Positions 1-43,076 of a stretch of 64,000 bases of DNA are shown one piece after another; position 1 is the first letter of the stretch; each line of letters begins with the position of its first letter. Source of the stretch: Solen grandis (Eukaryota; Mollusca; Bivalvia; Adapedonta; Solenidae); NCBI GenBank assembly GCA_021229015.1, contig CM037795.1:10842035-10906034 (forward strand), written 5' to 3'. Both the position numbers and the translations under genes were made by a program. The notes below the pieces were generated by a model. That model worked only from the letters and a program-made list of their open reading frames with translations. It made no database searches and was not told where the DNA came from.

Positions 1-332
1 AAGATGGTCCTGATAAATCTATATACAATGCGTGTGCATTATTGATTATTCAAGGTGTCTCTTATGGTACCAACCATTTCAGAATTGGACGTTACATTAA
101 GAAGTTATTTCAATTTACATAATTTTACACCTCTGCATTTCTTCCCATACATTTCTGGAAAAGTTTAATGATAATTGGAATTATTGACATTTGGTATTAA
201 CTTTCAGACTGATTATGTTTTAAACATATTGCATGAGTAAAAAGCAATTTGTGTGTTGAACTTATGGAATATAATGTAAAGAACGTGCGTTTATCCTATT
301 CTAAGTAATGACAATTAAGATAATAAAAAAAG

Positions 333-780
333 CGGAGGCCTCTTAGGCCAAGTGCTGATACTTGGTGTGTAACATGACCCAGTGAACCTCTAACAAGATT
401 GTTCAAAACATGGTCCTTGGTCAAAACTGTTCCAATCCTAGGGGTCACTAGATTTTAAATAGACTTGTATTCGAAAACCCTCAGAAGATCTTCTTCTCAA
501 AAACCACAAAGCCTGGTCAGTTGAGACTTATACCAGTGGACCTCAACCAAGTTTGTACAATTCATGGTCCTGTTGTCAAAACTGACCCCAAGGGTCACTT
601 GATTTTATATAGACTTTTCAGAGCTATAACCTCCAAAGATTGGATGGCAGATACATTTGTTTTGTGGAATTTAAATAATCTTGCTGTACTTCTGTGTCGA
701 TCATGTATTCAATACGACTCATAATACAATAATTGGCAATATTTCTCAAGTGAGCGATTCAGGGCCATCTTGGCCCTCTT
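333..780 (+). repeat. Degenerate dispersed repeat, about two internal units
   Basis: Two similar units of about 155 bp are visible, each with an 'aacctc..caag..tgt.ca..catggtcct' block followed by 'ggggtcact/aagggtcact' and 'gattttanatagactt' (about 378-465 and 533-617). The block ends with 'tctcaagtgagcgattcagg' followed by a 'ggccatcttggccctctt' palindrome near 745-780. The same end motif returns at about 32130-32172 and inverted at about 44380-44400. A short open frame at 521-724 lies wholly in the repeat and is not a gene. Confidence 0.7.
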
Positions 781-1905
781 TAATTTTGATCTCAGACCTG
801 GCTTGAAAATTGCCGTTAGCCTGATATCTGTATGTCTTATATGGTCAGTAATAGGCCCTTCTCAAATTTTATGCATACCAGGGATTCTTTTCTCAGAACG
901 AGGTTTAAATGGGTAAGGTGTACGCACCAGTACAGCTGATAACCACTCAGATAGTTATGGTGTCCACATCCACAAGTAAACTGTTAAAATAAATTTCTCA
1001 TTATCATTGCAGTGTTTCAGTTTATAATTCTAATGGAAGATATGTTGCAGATATATCCTATATCTGGCTGTCCAGAGATACTGTAAACTGAGTTTAAATC
1101 ACTATGTTCAAGAACAAGGGTATTCATTGATTATATAGAAATAAAAACACAACAACCATCTTCTCTGGTATTATGGTCTTAATTTTATATATTTATAACA
1201 AAAGTGTGTGTACACTAAATCATCATTAGGCAATGCTTCACATGCTTTGAGTTACATATAATATTATAAGTTTATCTTTGTATACTGGGTGTATGTCAGA
1301 TGTATTACAAAATTCTCCAGTTTACACACTGAAAAAAGACCAGAATTATAGTCAAATAAACAATGTATGGAAAACTATGTCCAACTTGCATTTTAATAAA
1401 TTACAAAAACTGTATTGAGGGAAAGTGTTTCTAATAAAGATATTTCTATTCTTAGCAACAGTGTTAACACTTCATGCAGTAGTATTTAGTGTTTCTTTAT
1501 ATTAAAGTGTTCAAAGATAGTCCCTTGACACTTGAGAATTCAAGAAGTCCAAATGGCCGATTTCTGGAACCAAAACTACCAATAATTCCACAAGGATACA
1601 TATGCAAAGAATTTCCTTCTATAGCAGCATAAGCATTGCATTCAAAAACTAATCCCCGTTAATTGGCATCAGTTGTTACATGTCTTTTATTCTTTAGTTG
1701 CAGGTAGAGATAATCAAAATCTTTTCCGCATTTTGCTATTTTACCCACGTTAGATGCTGTTAGTCTATGCTTCCTGACTTTCTGCCGGAGCTGACATGTT
1801 TTTTATTTCATTTTTTTTCTCCAAATTTCTTTATCTCAGGTATATTAAGACTGTTAATATGATCTGTCTGAGTCCGAGATAAACTGACTTATATTTGTGA
1901 ATCTA
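781..1905. other. No gene seen; one repeat fragment
   Basis: AT-rich sequence without recognisable exons. A fragment at about 780-850 ('ttttgatctcagacctggct' and 'atatggtcagta') matches the degenerate repeat at 3290-3850. The rest shows nothing recognisable. Confidence 0.5.
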
Positions 1906-2095
1906 TACAGTCAAACCTGTCTTAAATGGTCACTCAAGGGAATAAGAGAAAGTGACCACTTAACAGAGGTGACCGCTAAATTAAGTACAAATATATGACA
2001 AAATGCTTAAATTTTGTAAAACATTGTATTTAAATTGACCGCTTAATGCAGTTGATCGCTTTGTACAGGTGGCTGCTAATACAGGTTCAACTGTA
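1906..2095. mobile_element. MITE-like element with 14-bp terminal inverted repeats
   Basis: The left end reads TACAGTCAAACCTG and the right end CAGGTTCAACTGTA, which are inverted copies with one mismatch. Inside, the motif 'tgaccacttaacagaggtgaccgct' type sequence recurs ('gaccgcttaatgcag'), so the element is internally repetitive. The ends start and finish with TA, as expected for Tc1/mariner-derived MITEs. No coding capacity. Confidence 0.75.
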
Positions 2096-3289
2096 ATTTC
2101 TTATAGGCAGGTCAGGAAAACACACACCTTCTGCTTAAAATACTGTCCAGATTTGGTGGGAGCTAGCTAGTATCGTCATTTGTGACTATATTTTATGATA
2201 CTGAATCTGGTCTCTCACTGGCCTGGTTACTAGTATATAATGTGGAATTAATTAATCTGAATTCTTTGGTGGGTTACGGTTCGAATAACCACAAACTTCA
2301 AGATCCTAAGGTTCCTTACCTCTTAAATCTGCAATGTCTAGTGTAAAGATGTGTTAATATATATTTAATCCAGCAATCTGTTAGAGTATGCCTGTAATAT
2401 GCTTGCAACATACACATTTGCCTAATTTGGCAGTCACATTTTGCATCTAGCATTATATGAAATGAAATAATGCATTTATTTTACATGTATTCAGATTACT
2501 TAAAACTTATAAGTTGCCTGAAGAAAAAGAATTCATACAACTTAACTAAATATTTATGCTATCCACTGAAAATATATCTTATAAGTTTATTTCACCCATA
2601 ATTTATTGTTGATATATAATATAGTGAAAATGAATGTTGGTTTTGGGGGTTTCTATTCAAGTCTCGAGAAAAGGAGGAAAACATATGTCATAATCTTTAA
2701 ATTAAATATTATATTACAAAGAAATATGTGATTTAATTCCATTCTTGATTAAAATGGCTTAACACATAAGTATGTGAAATTTCATTCTTTCTTTGAGATT
2801 TGCGGCATTTGCTGCATACATCAGTATTATCATGAACTAAAACAGACGTTTGGGATACTGTTAGCTAGGTGTCCAAAAGAAGTTGGTAATTTATATGTTA
2901 TTGTCTAAAAGGTTATCTTATCTACAATGGAATGTAACCTTAATGGCTTTATTGTAGGTGTTGAGAATTGGTTTAACCATGTGTATACATCTGGTCAGCA
3001 TGTTGTGTATTTGGATTCTGTGTTTTAAATAGTTGATACACGGAAACTGTCTTAATGTAGATAGTCTTCACTGGAAAACTTGGATTTTTTGTTCAAGGAA
3101 TTCTTCTCTGATGAAAATGTAAATCATTTAATAATTTTCTAGGCCTCAACAAAGCTTAAGCCTGTGTAAATATGTTCACCACTGACATATCTATCAGTGT
3201 TTGTTTACAACTCAGAGTCTGAACTGACCCATCTAAGTCTCGTTCTGGTTATCTTACCTTGAATATGCATGAGATAATATTAAGAAGGG
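2096..3289. other. No gene seen
   Basis: AT-rich DNA with short open frames only. I recognise no exon, RNA gene or mobile element. Confidence 0.5.
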
Positions 3290-3850
3290 TCTATAATGTT
3301 TAACTTGGTTCGGTATTGGAATCTAGCTAGATATTCGGCTGTAGTAAATATTTGAATTTTGATCTCAGACCTGGCTCAAAATTCGCAACTAGCTCTATAT
3401 CAGTATGTTCTATATGGACAGTAACGATGTACAACTTGACTCGGTATTGGAACCTAGCTCGATATTAGCTGAATTATTGTTTTTGAATCTCGAACTCAGA
3501 CGCCAATAGCTCGATATTTGCATGTCCTATATAGTCAATTATGTCCGGCTACGCTCAGTATTAAAACAAAGTTCGATATTCGTCAATACCAAGTTATGAA
3601 AATCGATCTCAAAGCTTTCATGAAATTGACCACCAGTAATATAATGCGAAACATCGTTTGATATTGAAATCTTGATCAGTATTGGCCAAACTTTACCGTG
3701 TCTTGATATCAAATATCGAGTTATGATGTCATATGTGGCTCGATATTCGAAGCTTGTTTTTTTTTTTTTTTTTGCCGAATTTGGATCTTATATGTGATTA
3801 GAAGTTCGCCTTTAGCTCGATATTGAATATCGAATGATGATGTCAGATGT
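3290..3850. repeat. Degenerate tandem repeat with 'agctcgatatt' core
   Basis: The core 'gctcgatatt' or close variants returns about every 60-130 bp (near 3325, 3390, 3445, 3510, 3570, 3735, 3815), linked by 'catgtcctatatagtca' and 'ttggttcggtattggaa' type blocks. Units are strongly diverged, so the array is old. A T-run at about 3758-3773 interrupts it. Confidence 0.6.
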
Positions 3851-4955
3851 TTTTTTCTAACTTCTAGCACACAATTCATCTTTCAAAGTGACAAAGTCAC
3901 CATAAGAACAACTCAGAAAAAAGAAAAAAAAGGAAGCTTGTATAGTCAAATTGTACTCAGTGTTGACCTTGCACACGATATAACTAAGTTGACAGAGAGA
4001 ATGTTCCGTGATCGAGGCATTATGCAAGATTGAAATGATTAAGAACAACTGGATCAGGAAAATTGCATGTTTGTGATTTTCAACCATTTTGGTGCACTTC
4101 AAAACTAGGCATATGTATATAATTAGGTTTGATTGGTCAGTTTGATTCATCCTTGTCCACCGTTTCCGTTTCATCTCTATAGTTGTTCAATGGTATTGTA
4201 AAGGTCGTCGTTATTTGGGCAACTTCATAATCTAAACCTTTAATGGCAAACGCTGTCATTGTGAAATTAGACTTTCAAATACATTTTAAAGATCTCCATT
4301 TTGTTCAGCTTGAAAGCAATCAATTAGATCGGTATTAATGTCATTAATGATATCCTTAACGAATTACATAAAAAGAGGTGAAAATGGGACCTCTTGGTTT
4401 TAAATGGAATACATGTATAGCAGTAATTTAAGCGTTGTTGTTTGATTCGTAAGTTCTTGTATTTATCATAACCTTGCTTCAAATACCCAGTTCTGCACGC
4501 AGGGAGTATCAGCAGGTAACTGGTCATTTATTACTCCGGAGATAATTGATAGTTCAAAATAATGAATTGAATGTTTGTACTTCAGAAAAGTGTGTGTTGA
4601 TACAAAGATCAGGCAATTAACAGTGATCATCATTAAAAATACATGAAAAATGTCCGGATTTTTCTTTTGAAAACTATGCCCATAAACGTCTTGCACGTAT
4701 TAACAAAAACAAGGGAGTGTATCTCTGCGACTCTATTTTCGAGGACAACAACGACGACCCAGCGACCATAAGAACTCAACACTTTTGATATTAATATACA
4801 TGCAAAAAACACTTGCATGCGCTATTAATCTCATGAAGTTTCACCCATGTTAAACCAGAGGTTTTGGAGATAAAGTGCAAATAACATTGACCAAAATTAC
4901 AAAGGACCTCAGCTCAGTGATAATTTATCAGACCCAAGCATTATTAGTTGGCGCA
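3851..4955. other. No gene seen
   Basis: Several short antisense open frames (60-105 codons) occur, but none resembles a known protein or has convincing splice context. I take them as chance frames. Confidence 0.5.
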
Positions 4956-4959
4956 AGAA

Positions 4960-5650
4960 GAACCTGAAGCAGAGTTGCCACCAGTGAAATGTTAGTGACA
5001 ACCACAAACAGTAAAAATATATGTTAAAGCCATTATCATGCATAAATATCAGATAGGTTATATCATGATGTACATGTGTTCTTAGTTTAAAAAAAAAATG
5101 AAAATTTATATTCAGAAAAAAAGCTTACACACAAAGGTAAACCTTTGGCAGAATAATCAATTTATCCATGTTCACCCAACCATGAATTGTAGGTCACAGC
5201 TTTAAATTTGCATACCTATAAATATATATCATATTACGCCGTATATGTGTACCTAGTTTCATGAATGTGTGAAGTCATCTTCATGGAAAAAAAGCTTAAA
5301 CACAAAGGTAAACCTGAGGTAAAGCTTAGGCAGAAAAAACAATTTTACAATGTTCTCCCCACAGTGTAAAAATGGTCACGCCCATAAATTTGCATACATT
5401 TTAAACGTTTATATCATAATGTACATGTATACCTAGTTTCATAAAGATGTGAATCCATCTACATGGAAAAACAGCATAATCGCAAAGGTAAACCTGAGGC
5501 AGAACAATCAATTTTACCTCGTTCATCCAACAGTGAAATATAGGCCACAGCCATAATTTTGCATAGATATTAGATAGATCATATCATGACATACATGAGT
5601 ACCTAGTTCCATAAAGATTTTAAAAAAGTTTAAACGCAAAGGCGAACCTG
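4960..5650. repeat. Tandem repeat, about 160-180 bp unit, about four copies
   Basis: The block 'aaaaagcttaaacacaaaggtaaacctgaggcagaa' type sequence (key part 'cacaaaggtaaacct') starts near 5113, 5284, 5463 and 5624. Each is followed by 'caattttac..tgttc.ccca.cagtg' and 'tatatcat..tgtacatg.. acctagtttcat'. The last copy runs into 'gacggacgaacagatgaacg', a GACG-rich end seen again at 8320-8350. Confidence 0.8.
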
Positions 5651-8300
5651 AGGTTTGACGGACGAACAGATGAACGAAGACACGGACGTACGCACGCACA
5701 CACGAACGAGAGCACAGTCGAAAATTTTAATGCTCACAACGGAGTCGGCAAACAAGTATACATAGTGAAACAACTTTTGATGAAATTCAAGATTAATGTA
5801 CACACTTTTTGAAATCATGATTAATTAATTATATAATTTCTTCCATCATGTATCGTCCTGTATAGATGAATTGGACTTTAAATTGCCTTTTCAGTGTACA
5901 TGTTCAAACACATTGTACCCATTATAATATGGAAATTATATATTGAATTAATGTTGTCAGACATTAACTGCCAAAATTTAAGACAAATTTTTAAGTTATG
6001 ACTTCACAGAAGACTTTTTTTAATCTGCTAATCCAAAAACATTGTCCACACTGCAATATAACTTTTTATAATTTCGTCATAAACATTAAATAAAAAAAAT
6101 AAATAGCTTTATTTTTTCATTCACAATTGATGGAGATAATGTCCAATATTTTTTGTAAAATAAATCGTGATGACACATAAATTTGCTTTCCCACAGTACA
6201 GAGTTTGCGAGTTTTGCAACTGTCATGGGAACAACATGGACATTGAATGATATAGTCGTGCATTGCGGTTAGTCGTAACATTGAAAACTACGACTCTGAA
6301 CAATCTCAACGATGTCATTAAGTGCAAAAATACTGTCGTAATTGTTCTTTACAGATTCACTTGCAAAAATATTTTTCAAGGTGTCTGTCTGGACAGCATC
6401 TATTCCTCAAAATATGAATTTACATTTATAAAACATTAATAAGGCATGTACCTCATGTTTTCTCCAAAAGTCTAAGAGAACAATGTATATTTGCTGCCCA
6501 TTATTTATTTATATACTTTATTTGCATTTTGGTATGATACCAAACGTCTTTTTCTATTACTTACAACATTATTTTACAGCATTTTGTGCCTTAAGCCATT
6601 TTTATTTCAATTATGTCGCCTCGTTTAAATGACAGCTAGATATCAGAAGTTATTTTTGTAGAAAAAAATAAAATTATGAATTTTTGTATGAAAGAAAATA
6701 TGGAGAGCAAAAAAAAAAAAAAAAATATGGAAAGCAAATAAATTTTTGAGAAAGGCTGTGATGTATTTCAGTTGGTAGTGAACATTGACAGGTTAATTAG
6801 AAATAAGTTTTACAAAAAGTCAATATTTTAAAGATTTAGAACAGGAATCGCCCATCCTTTGCATCCGTTAGATGATCCAACATATATATGATATATAGAC
6901 AAGATATATGTATTCAATTTTGAAAACCTAAACTAAAACCGGCACATGAATATAGTGTCGCTTATCAGGCTCATCGTGTTTTAACAGACGTACACTCTAA
7001 GACGAGACAGGCTGGTTAATCCTTCAGAGTTTCTGATTTGCTAGATAAATGAGAAAATTTCTGCCTGCTGTTCCCAGTACGGTATCTTGGATATCTGGTT
7101 ACATTGTACCAGACCTGTGTAGGAGAATGTAAACAGTTCATTCATTTATTTATTTTACAACCATTATCAGTAATCTTCGACCCACGTGCCACTAAACTAT
7201 CAATGGAGCAAACGTGATATTGATGATAAGAAAAACAATACTGTTCCCGATAAAATCTGTCTTAAATAGATTTTATCCAGTTATTTAAACTTGAACTTTT
7301 CTGTAGAATTAAGTAAGGAGAAATAAGAGTGACGCCAATAAGCGATAAATTTAGTAATACATGTATATTCCATCGATGTATACTCATTGGATCAGTTTCT
7401 CAAAAGGGACATGAAAAGTAAACAATAAAGGTTTAATTATCGACAGATGTCCGGTTATACGACTGATTTTGCCTGAGCTGAGCCAGTGCTCACGCTCCTT
7501 CTCAGGATCGAACCTAAATATACAGTCCAGCGCTATTTCGGCAAAAATTAACCATTGTGTGCAAACAAATTGTCTCCTTTACTAGTGTTCTGATTTTTCT
7601 CATCTGTGCTCTCTCTCTCTCTCTCTCTCTTGTTAGTGTGATAACATTTTTCACAACCCCTGGATTGTATGTTATTTTATGAATGAGAAACTGGTTTTAA
7701 GTTTACCCCCCCCCCCTCCCAAAATAAAGAAACAAATAATATAAATTTCCTATGATACAAAATTGCATTTAGTAGTAATTCATAAAATAGTTTCTGAAAT
7801 TTCGAGTATTTAATAAATGTCCTTAAATATTATTCAGTTGTGACAGAATTATTAAATTCCACTGCAGTTTTGATTATAATTGCTATGTACAATCATTTTT
7901 ATCATAATGTACATGCATGTGAATATGTGTATAGTTTATATTCCTGATTTATTTATTTATTTAGGTGCACCAGGTCAAAGGTCAAGACAACAATATATTA
8001 TACTTTATCAAATATGATTAGAGGTTTTGGTAAAATGTTAATCTCTGGGTGTAAACTATAACCTTGATAAACAGATAAAATCGCCAATTATATTTGTGTT
8101 TACAATTTATTAATATTATTACCAAATAAATAAAATACCGGTTTTCCGACTTTTGGTTAACACCATTACAACCTTTAGGGTACATTTATATATGCCGCGC
8201 AGAGGTTTTATCTCTTGTCGCTTGAAAGCAACTGTGGTTAGATCTTACACAGCACAAATATTCAGTCTTTCGCAATTTCATTTCAAAACAAGAGTTTTCT
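5651..8300. other. No gene seen; simple repeats
   Basis: AT-rich sequence with A-runs (6710-6725), a CT dinucleotide run (about 7611-7631) and a C-run (about 7707-7716). No exon is recognised. Confidence 0.5.
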
Positions 8301-8431
8301 TTAGCGTGACGGGAAAAGTGTGACGGCCAGACAGACGAACGGACGGACAGACCGATAACGGAAAAGTAATACTTTGTTTCACCTCTGCTTACAGCAGATC
8401 AAGCAACAAACGTTCAATAATATGGAACGCC

Positions 8432-8740
8432 GTACCCGAGTTCGAGTGGTTAGAGCGTCCGCCTCTGGAGCGGGCGGTCGTGTGTTCGATCCCCGTTCGC
8501 GTCATACCAAATCGCAAAGAATGGTATTGGTATATGTCCCTTGCTTGACGCTATATAAGGGTAATTTCAGGACTGGTTGGTCCGGTGTCAGGCTAATGTG
8601 ATTGGGTATGGTATCATACCACATGTCTAAGGTGTGATACTGCAGTGTGGTAGATATATATTTGTATCAAGTAGACATATTCTCAAAATGACTGGATTAA
8701 TGTTTTTGGGACGTTAAACCCTTCAATCAAACACACAAAG
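8432..8740 (+). mobile_element. tRNA-derived SINE
   Basis: A tRNA-like head (about 8440-8510) carries an A-box-like 'gagtggttagagcgtcc' and a B-box-like 'gtgttcgatcccc'. It is followed by a conserved tail ('gactggttggtccggtgtca', 'ggtatcataccacatgtct', 'gtgatactgcagtgtgg', 'agtagacatattctc'). The same tail occurs at about 23030-23210, 46290-46385, 49620-49775 and 55715-55780. The head lacks a full cloverleaf, so it is not called as a tRNA gene. Confidence 0.85.
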
Positions 8741-9305
8741 TTATTGAAAAGTTTTTTCACCTATAACGATAAAGTCGTCATTAATAGTTACATTGAAAAC
8801 TGATGTTTACAACTTTTCACAAAATGTGGGCCCTGTGTTCTATGATCTCAGGCTAAAATTTGAGTATTATATTCAAATCCCCATGGAAACAAGTGCGCAT
8901 AGTTTGAGTAAAAGTATGAAAATCGTAATAAAGTACCATTTTCATCTGCGAGAATAATGAATGGACATTTTACATAATTGAGAATTCAGATTCATATGAA
9001 AGCCGCCTAGTGCCAATCAGGAGTAAGTTAAATGATAATCATAACGATTTATCTCCTAATAACTAGATCATGTGTCATTATTACGAGAAAGTATCAGATT
9101 ACAACGAGAAAAGATCTCGAGATACTAATTATACTTACGTATCTGATATACATGTATGTACATCAATAAATTAAATTAACAAATAAAATGTTCAAAATAG
9201 CCACAAACTTATCTTAACTTATCGTATTAATAAACATTTTATACATACTTATTATTAGTTATCAAATTAGCACAATAATGGAGAAATCAATGCTTTCAAG
9301 AACAA

Positions 9306-9405
9306 NNNNNNNNNNNNNNNNNNNNNNNNNNNNNNNNNNNNNNNNNNNNNNNNNNNNNNNNNNNNNNNNNNNNNNNNNNNNNNNNNNNNNNNNNNNNNNN
9401 NNNNN
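9306..9405. other. Assembly gap (100 N)
   Basis: One hundred N bases, a conventional fixed-size gap. It lies directly before the triplicated EGF block, so missing copies or upstream exons of the phosphatase gene may be hidden here. Confidence 0.99.
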
Positions 9406-9662
9406 CCGCCGTGGCCGAGCGATTACAGTCGGTGACTACAAATCTCTCAGCCCCTCACCGCTGTGTGTTCGAATCCCCGTAGAGACTTCGGATTTCATGT
9501 GAGGAAGCCTTCCAGGTGCTTGCGGTAGGTCGGTGGTTCTACCCGGATGCTTCCGTGTATTCGGGGTCTTCCTCCACCTGTGATTAGCTGGACGTCGCTA
9601 TATGATTGAAATACTATCGCAGCGACGGTAAACCCCAATACAACAACAACAACAACAACAAC
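9406..9662 (+). mobile_element. tRNA-Leu/Ser-like SINE with CAA tail
   Basis: The head 'ccgccgtggccgagcgatta' and the B-box 'tgtgttcgaatcccc' are tRNA-like. The body includes 'ggtaggtcggtggttctacc' and 'ttagctggacgtcgctatat', and the element ends in (CAA)n. A near-identical copy lies at 12284-12544. Reverse copies are at about 36372-36612 and 57213-57440, with a fragment at 41311-41421. The left end is cut by the assembly gap. Confidence 0.85.
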
Positions 9663-10492
9663 AAATATTTCCAGTCCTGTTAATTACAGTTGGAGGAATG
9701 CTGCAGCCTCCTCACATTAAAAAAAAGAGTGACTTTTCCGGGACTCGAACACACAGCAGTACAGGGCTAAGAAATTTTTAGATCTACGTTAGTGGTCAAA
9801 TATACAGCGACTATCAAGAACAGTCATTAACATTTATTGCTCGATTATGAGGAAGGTACATATATCCCCCTTTTCCGTGAGGACTGACACCTATTGATCC
9901 CCGTTTTGGTTATAAGTACCTATCAGCAGTCTTTACAGCAGTCTGCGCCGCAGTTCAAATATTTCCAGTCCTGTCAATTACAGTTGGAGAAATGCTGCAG
10001 CCTTCTCACATTAAAAAAAACACAATATAAAATACAAAACAAAAACGGGTGACTATTCCGATACTCAAACAGACAGCAGCACAGGGCTAAGAAATTTTTA
10101 GGTCTACGTTAGTGGTCAAATATACTGCGACTATCAAGAACAGTCATTAACATTTATTGGTCGATTATGAGGAAAGAACATGTATCCCCCTTTTCTGTTA
10201 GGACTGGCAGCTATTGGTCCCCGTTTGAGTTATAAATACCTTTCAGCAGTCTTATCATTTTAGTTTAAGAATAAAAAAAAAAACTTGTGTTTGAACGATA
10301 AGAAAATACCAAGTGATATCCGTAGATTAATCGCGAAAATATTCTCTTGCATCCTTCTATCTATCTATGCAAGGTTTTTGATCGAACCAGTCGATACCAA
10401 CCGAACCATTTCAGCATAAAAATACTCGAAACAAGCCGATTCAGATTTATCCAACTAACTGGTATTATCTTATTCATCCAAATCGTACACAG

Positions 10493-40108
<29,616 letters not shown>

Positions 40109-40477
40109 GGCACACTGGAAAACTGCCAAACTATGTGTAAATTTACACATTGATCTGGAAGACTAAAAAACTCTATTTTTTATTTTACTCTATCTGGTAC
40201 AATATGAAATAGTGCAAGGACACTGTATTTTATTTAAGACTTTAATGTGCAATAGATACGGTATGTTAATTCACGCGTACTAGGATATTTCACAGATCAG
40301 TGTCTGTGAATTGAATAGAATATAGTTTTGCATGTTGTACACGTTAATGAAGTAGCTTTTAGTATATTGCATTACCTTATTGTGAACATGTGAAGAATTT
40401 ATACAAGTCCGAATTACGTGATTGTTTCCATCGAAAATAATCAATGTCATGATTATATAAGCAACTTAAAATTTCTA

Positions 40478-40483
40478 AATAAA
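40478..40483 (+). terminator. Candidate polyadenylation signal of RPTP
   Basis: AATAAA about 370 nt after the TGA at 40106-40108. Position suits a 3' UTR, though the hexamer is common in AT-rich DNA. Confidence 0.45.
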
Positions 40484-40848
40484 TGTTTATATGACTACAT
40501 ACACGTATAATGTGATTAAAGGTAACAAATGAACGATTCTTTAAATAAAAAAATAAATATGCAATATTTTATAAGAAAACCTGAGAATGCAATCGAGGTT
40601 TAATTACAAAATAAATTCGAAAGCATTGCTGAGTGCATGATGATCGTCATTATGACATCTACATCTGTGCATACGTACAAAAGTCGAATGTCAGTCCGTC
40701 AACCTGCTGTTAAGAATGTGAAGTTAAACAAGTTTTTTTTGTTTTGTTTTTTCTCTTAAAATTTTATCATTTCTTATTAAGATGCTTACTTTTATATTGT
40801 AGCATATACTCTCTAGCATGCATAATGATTGATGACTCGCGAAACATA

Positions 40849-42303
40849 CGGGGTTATTCGATATGTAGTGTGTATTGTACCACATCGCGATAACGCTTTG
40901 CACGATTTAGTGGATGTTGATATGCCTGAATAGTTCTCTCCAATACCTTTTCAACGGTATAAACACGAGCCTTCAGCTCAACAGAGTTTTAAACTAATCG
41001 TAATTTTAATAGAGCCAGTCGTGGACTACTGTTGTAAAAATGGTTGGGAAATGGGTTGAGAATATTGAAGAAATTAGAGCTTATAGAAAAGTTCGCACAA
41101 AACTCGGTCATTCGGTAAAGCAGATTTTTACTGAATAGGGGGGAGTTTATGGGTCTGATAAGGTATCTAATGAGACAGTTCGTATGTGGCGAAAGATATT
41201 TCTGACTGGCACAGAGTTCGTCAAAGATGTAGCAAAACCTGTCGACCTGTGACTGTTACAGGCTAGACAAATGTCTCAAAAGTCGGGGGAATAATTGACT
41301 TTACTTAATTATTTGAGTTTACCGTCATATAGCGACGTCCAGGTAATTGCAGGTAGAGGAAGACTCCGAATGCACGGAGGCACCCTGGTAGAACCACCGA
41401 CCTACCGCAAGCCAGCAGGAATAATTGAAAGTGATGGCAGGTACACGATTCGTGATATTGCCAAAGCTGTTGGCATATCGCTATCGTGGGTGCTTTTCAT
41501 TTTGAAGCGTATTTTGAAAGTACGAAAGATTTCTGTCACATGGATACCTAATATATATGCACCGAAGACCAAAAAAGGGTACGAGTATAAACCGCTAAGC
41601 AATAGCTCAAAAAGTTTCCAAACTCAATCAAAGACAATTTGCAAACATTGTTACTGGTGACAAAACATGTGTTCACTATTTCGAACCAGTCAGAAAAATT
41701 GGAAACAAAATATGGCTAACCAAACACGGTAGAAGGCCTGTAGTTGCCAAAAGGACCATGAGCACAAAGAATGTCCTTTATTGCATATTCTTCTCATGTG
41801 ATGGTATACCTGTACAAATACTGGCGCCGAAGGTATTACCGAGATGTTATACTAAAACAGCTCAAGAAATTTTATCAGAAACGACGCCCTGTGTCAGGAT
41901 TTAGGCATGTTCGTCTACTTAATGATAATGCTCCATCACATACATCTGAGATTGTGAAGCAATTTTTGAAGTCAGAGGAGGTTACCGTCTCGCCACACCC
42001 ACCATACTCTCGAGATCTAGCCTTATGCGACTTTTTCCTTTTCCCAAAACTTAAAAAGTTCTTATCTGGTCGTCGACACAAGTCCCGACAGACCCTTGGC
42101 TCAGCCATCAGACAGTGCCTCAGAAGTCTACCGAAATCAGCGTACCGTGACACATTTCAGAAATGGATTCAGAGATTGAAATTATGTATTTCAAACCGCG
42201 GAGAATATTTTTAAAAAAAAAGGGATGTTATGTTCATTTGATTATTTGAGTCAAATGTTTTTGAGATATCGTACAAGATACATTACATATCGAACAACCC
42301 CCG
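40849..42303 (+). mobile_element. Mariner-type transposon with TIRs, inactive
   Basis: The ends are inverted repeats of about 35 bp: left begins CGGGGTTATTCGATATGTAG, right (reverse complement) reads CGGGGGTTGTTCGATATGTA. A TA flanks each end (40847-40848 and 42304-42305), the normal target duplication. The transposase runs from ATG 41040 to about 42214: an HTH part (MVGKWVENIEEIRAYRKVRT), VTGDKTCVHYFEP with the first catalytic Asp, LLNDNAPSHTS with the second, and YSRDLALCDFFLFPKLKK with the third. Stops, frameshifts and an inserted SINE fragment make it non-functional. Confidence 0.92.
41311..41421 (-). mobile_element. SINE fragment nested in the mariner
   Basis: The sequence 'gagtttaccgtcatatagcg' and 'gtagaaccaccgacctaccg' is the reverse complement of the 12284-type SINE body. 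It splits the mariner HTH region, so the SINE came later. Confidence 0.85.
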
Positions 42304-42305
42304 TA

Positions 42306-43036
42306 ATCTGATCCTTTCTTATTCGCAGGTCCGGAATTGACCAACATTCCACTGTAATACTATTAATTCAATCGTATATTTCAATTCATGCTTCTTTTGT
42401 AAATAAAATAAATCACTTATATCTAACTGTGAAGGTATTTGTCGTTGTTTGACCTACCCACAGAGACAAATTTGTACATTTGTCGGTAGCAAAGGATATT
42501 CAAATTCGATACCATGTTTTATTAGTATCTTAAAGAGTCTCGACACCTTGTGATTGTATATGATTGGCTTTGCTTTACTAAAGATGTGAGGGTATAACCG
42601 GAATAGTTATTAAGAAGAATGTTTTCGCGTTCAAGATAACGTACAACACGAGTGGATGTTAATATGTAATACCACTCATGCAATTAAGGTTTCGATTTCT
42701 TAAAAAATTCAAATCGACAAAGTGGAATCATTTGTCATAATGTTTTTAATCTCAGTCATTTTAATCCAGATTTCAAGTTATTTTCAAAGAAATTCCCAAC
42801 AATCACTAATAAACCATAGACTCAATTTTCTATCGAGAACCGTAGCACATATTAGTTCAGTAACACATACATGCATTTTGCATACATACATTTGTTAACA
42901 CATGCGAAACTTCAAATTTATGAGTTGTGAATTGTCACTGGTATGTCTGAAAATAATGATCTTAATAAAATGATATCACTTTTTTTTCAGGTTGATATGA
43001 TAGTATTTGTGTGTGAAAGGTAAAGGCTGGTATACC

Positions 43037-43076
<40 letters not shown>

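Noticed and set aside
4466..4818. Antisense short open frames
   Set aside because: Overlapping, different frames, no domain and no repeat support; treated as chance.
8440..8510. tRNA gene
   Set aside because: A- and B-box-like motifs are present but there is no full cloverleaf, and the unit is followed by a repeated SINE tail. The same applies to heads at 9406, 12284, 26246, 45980, 55603 and 55976.
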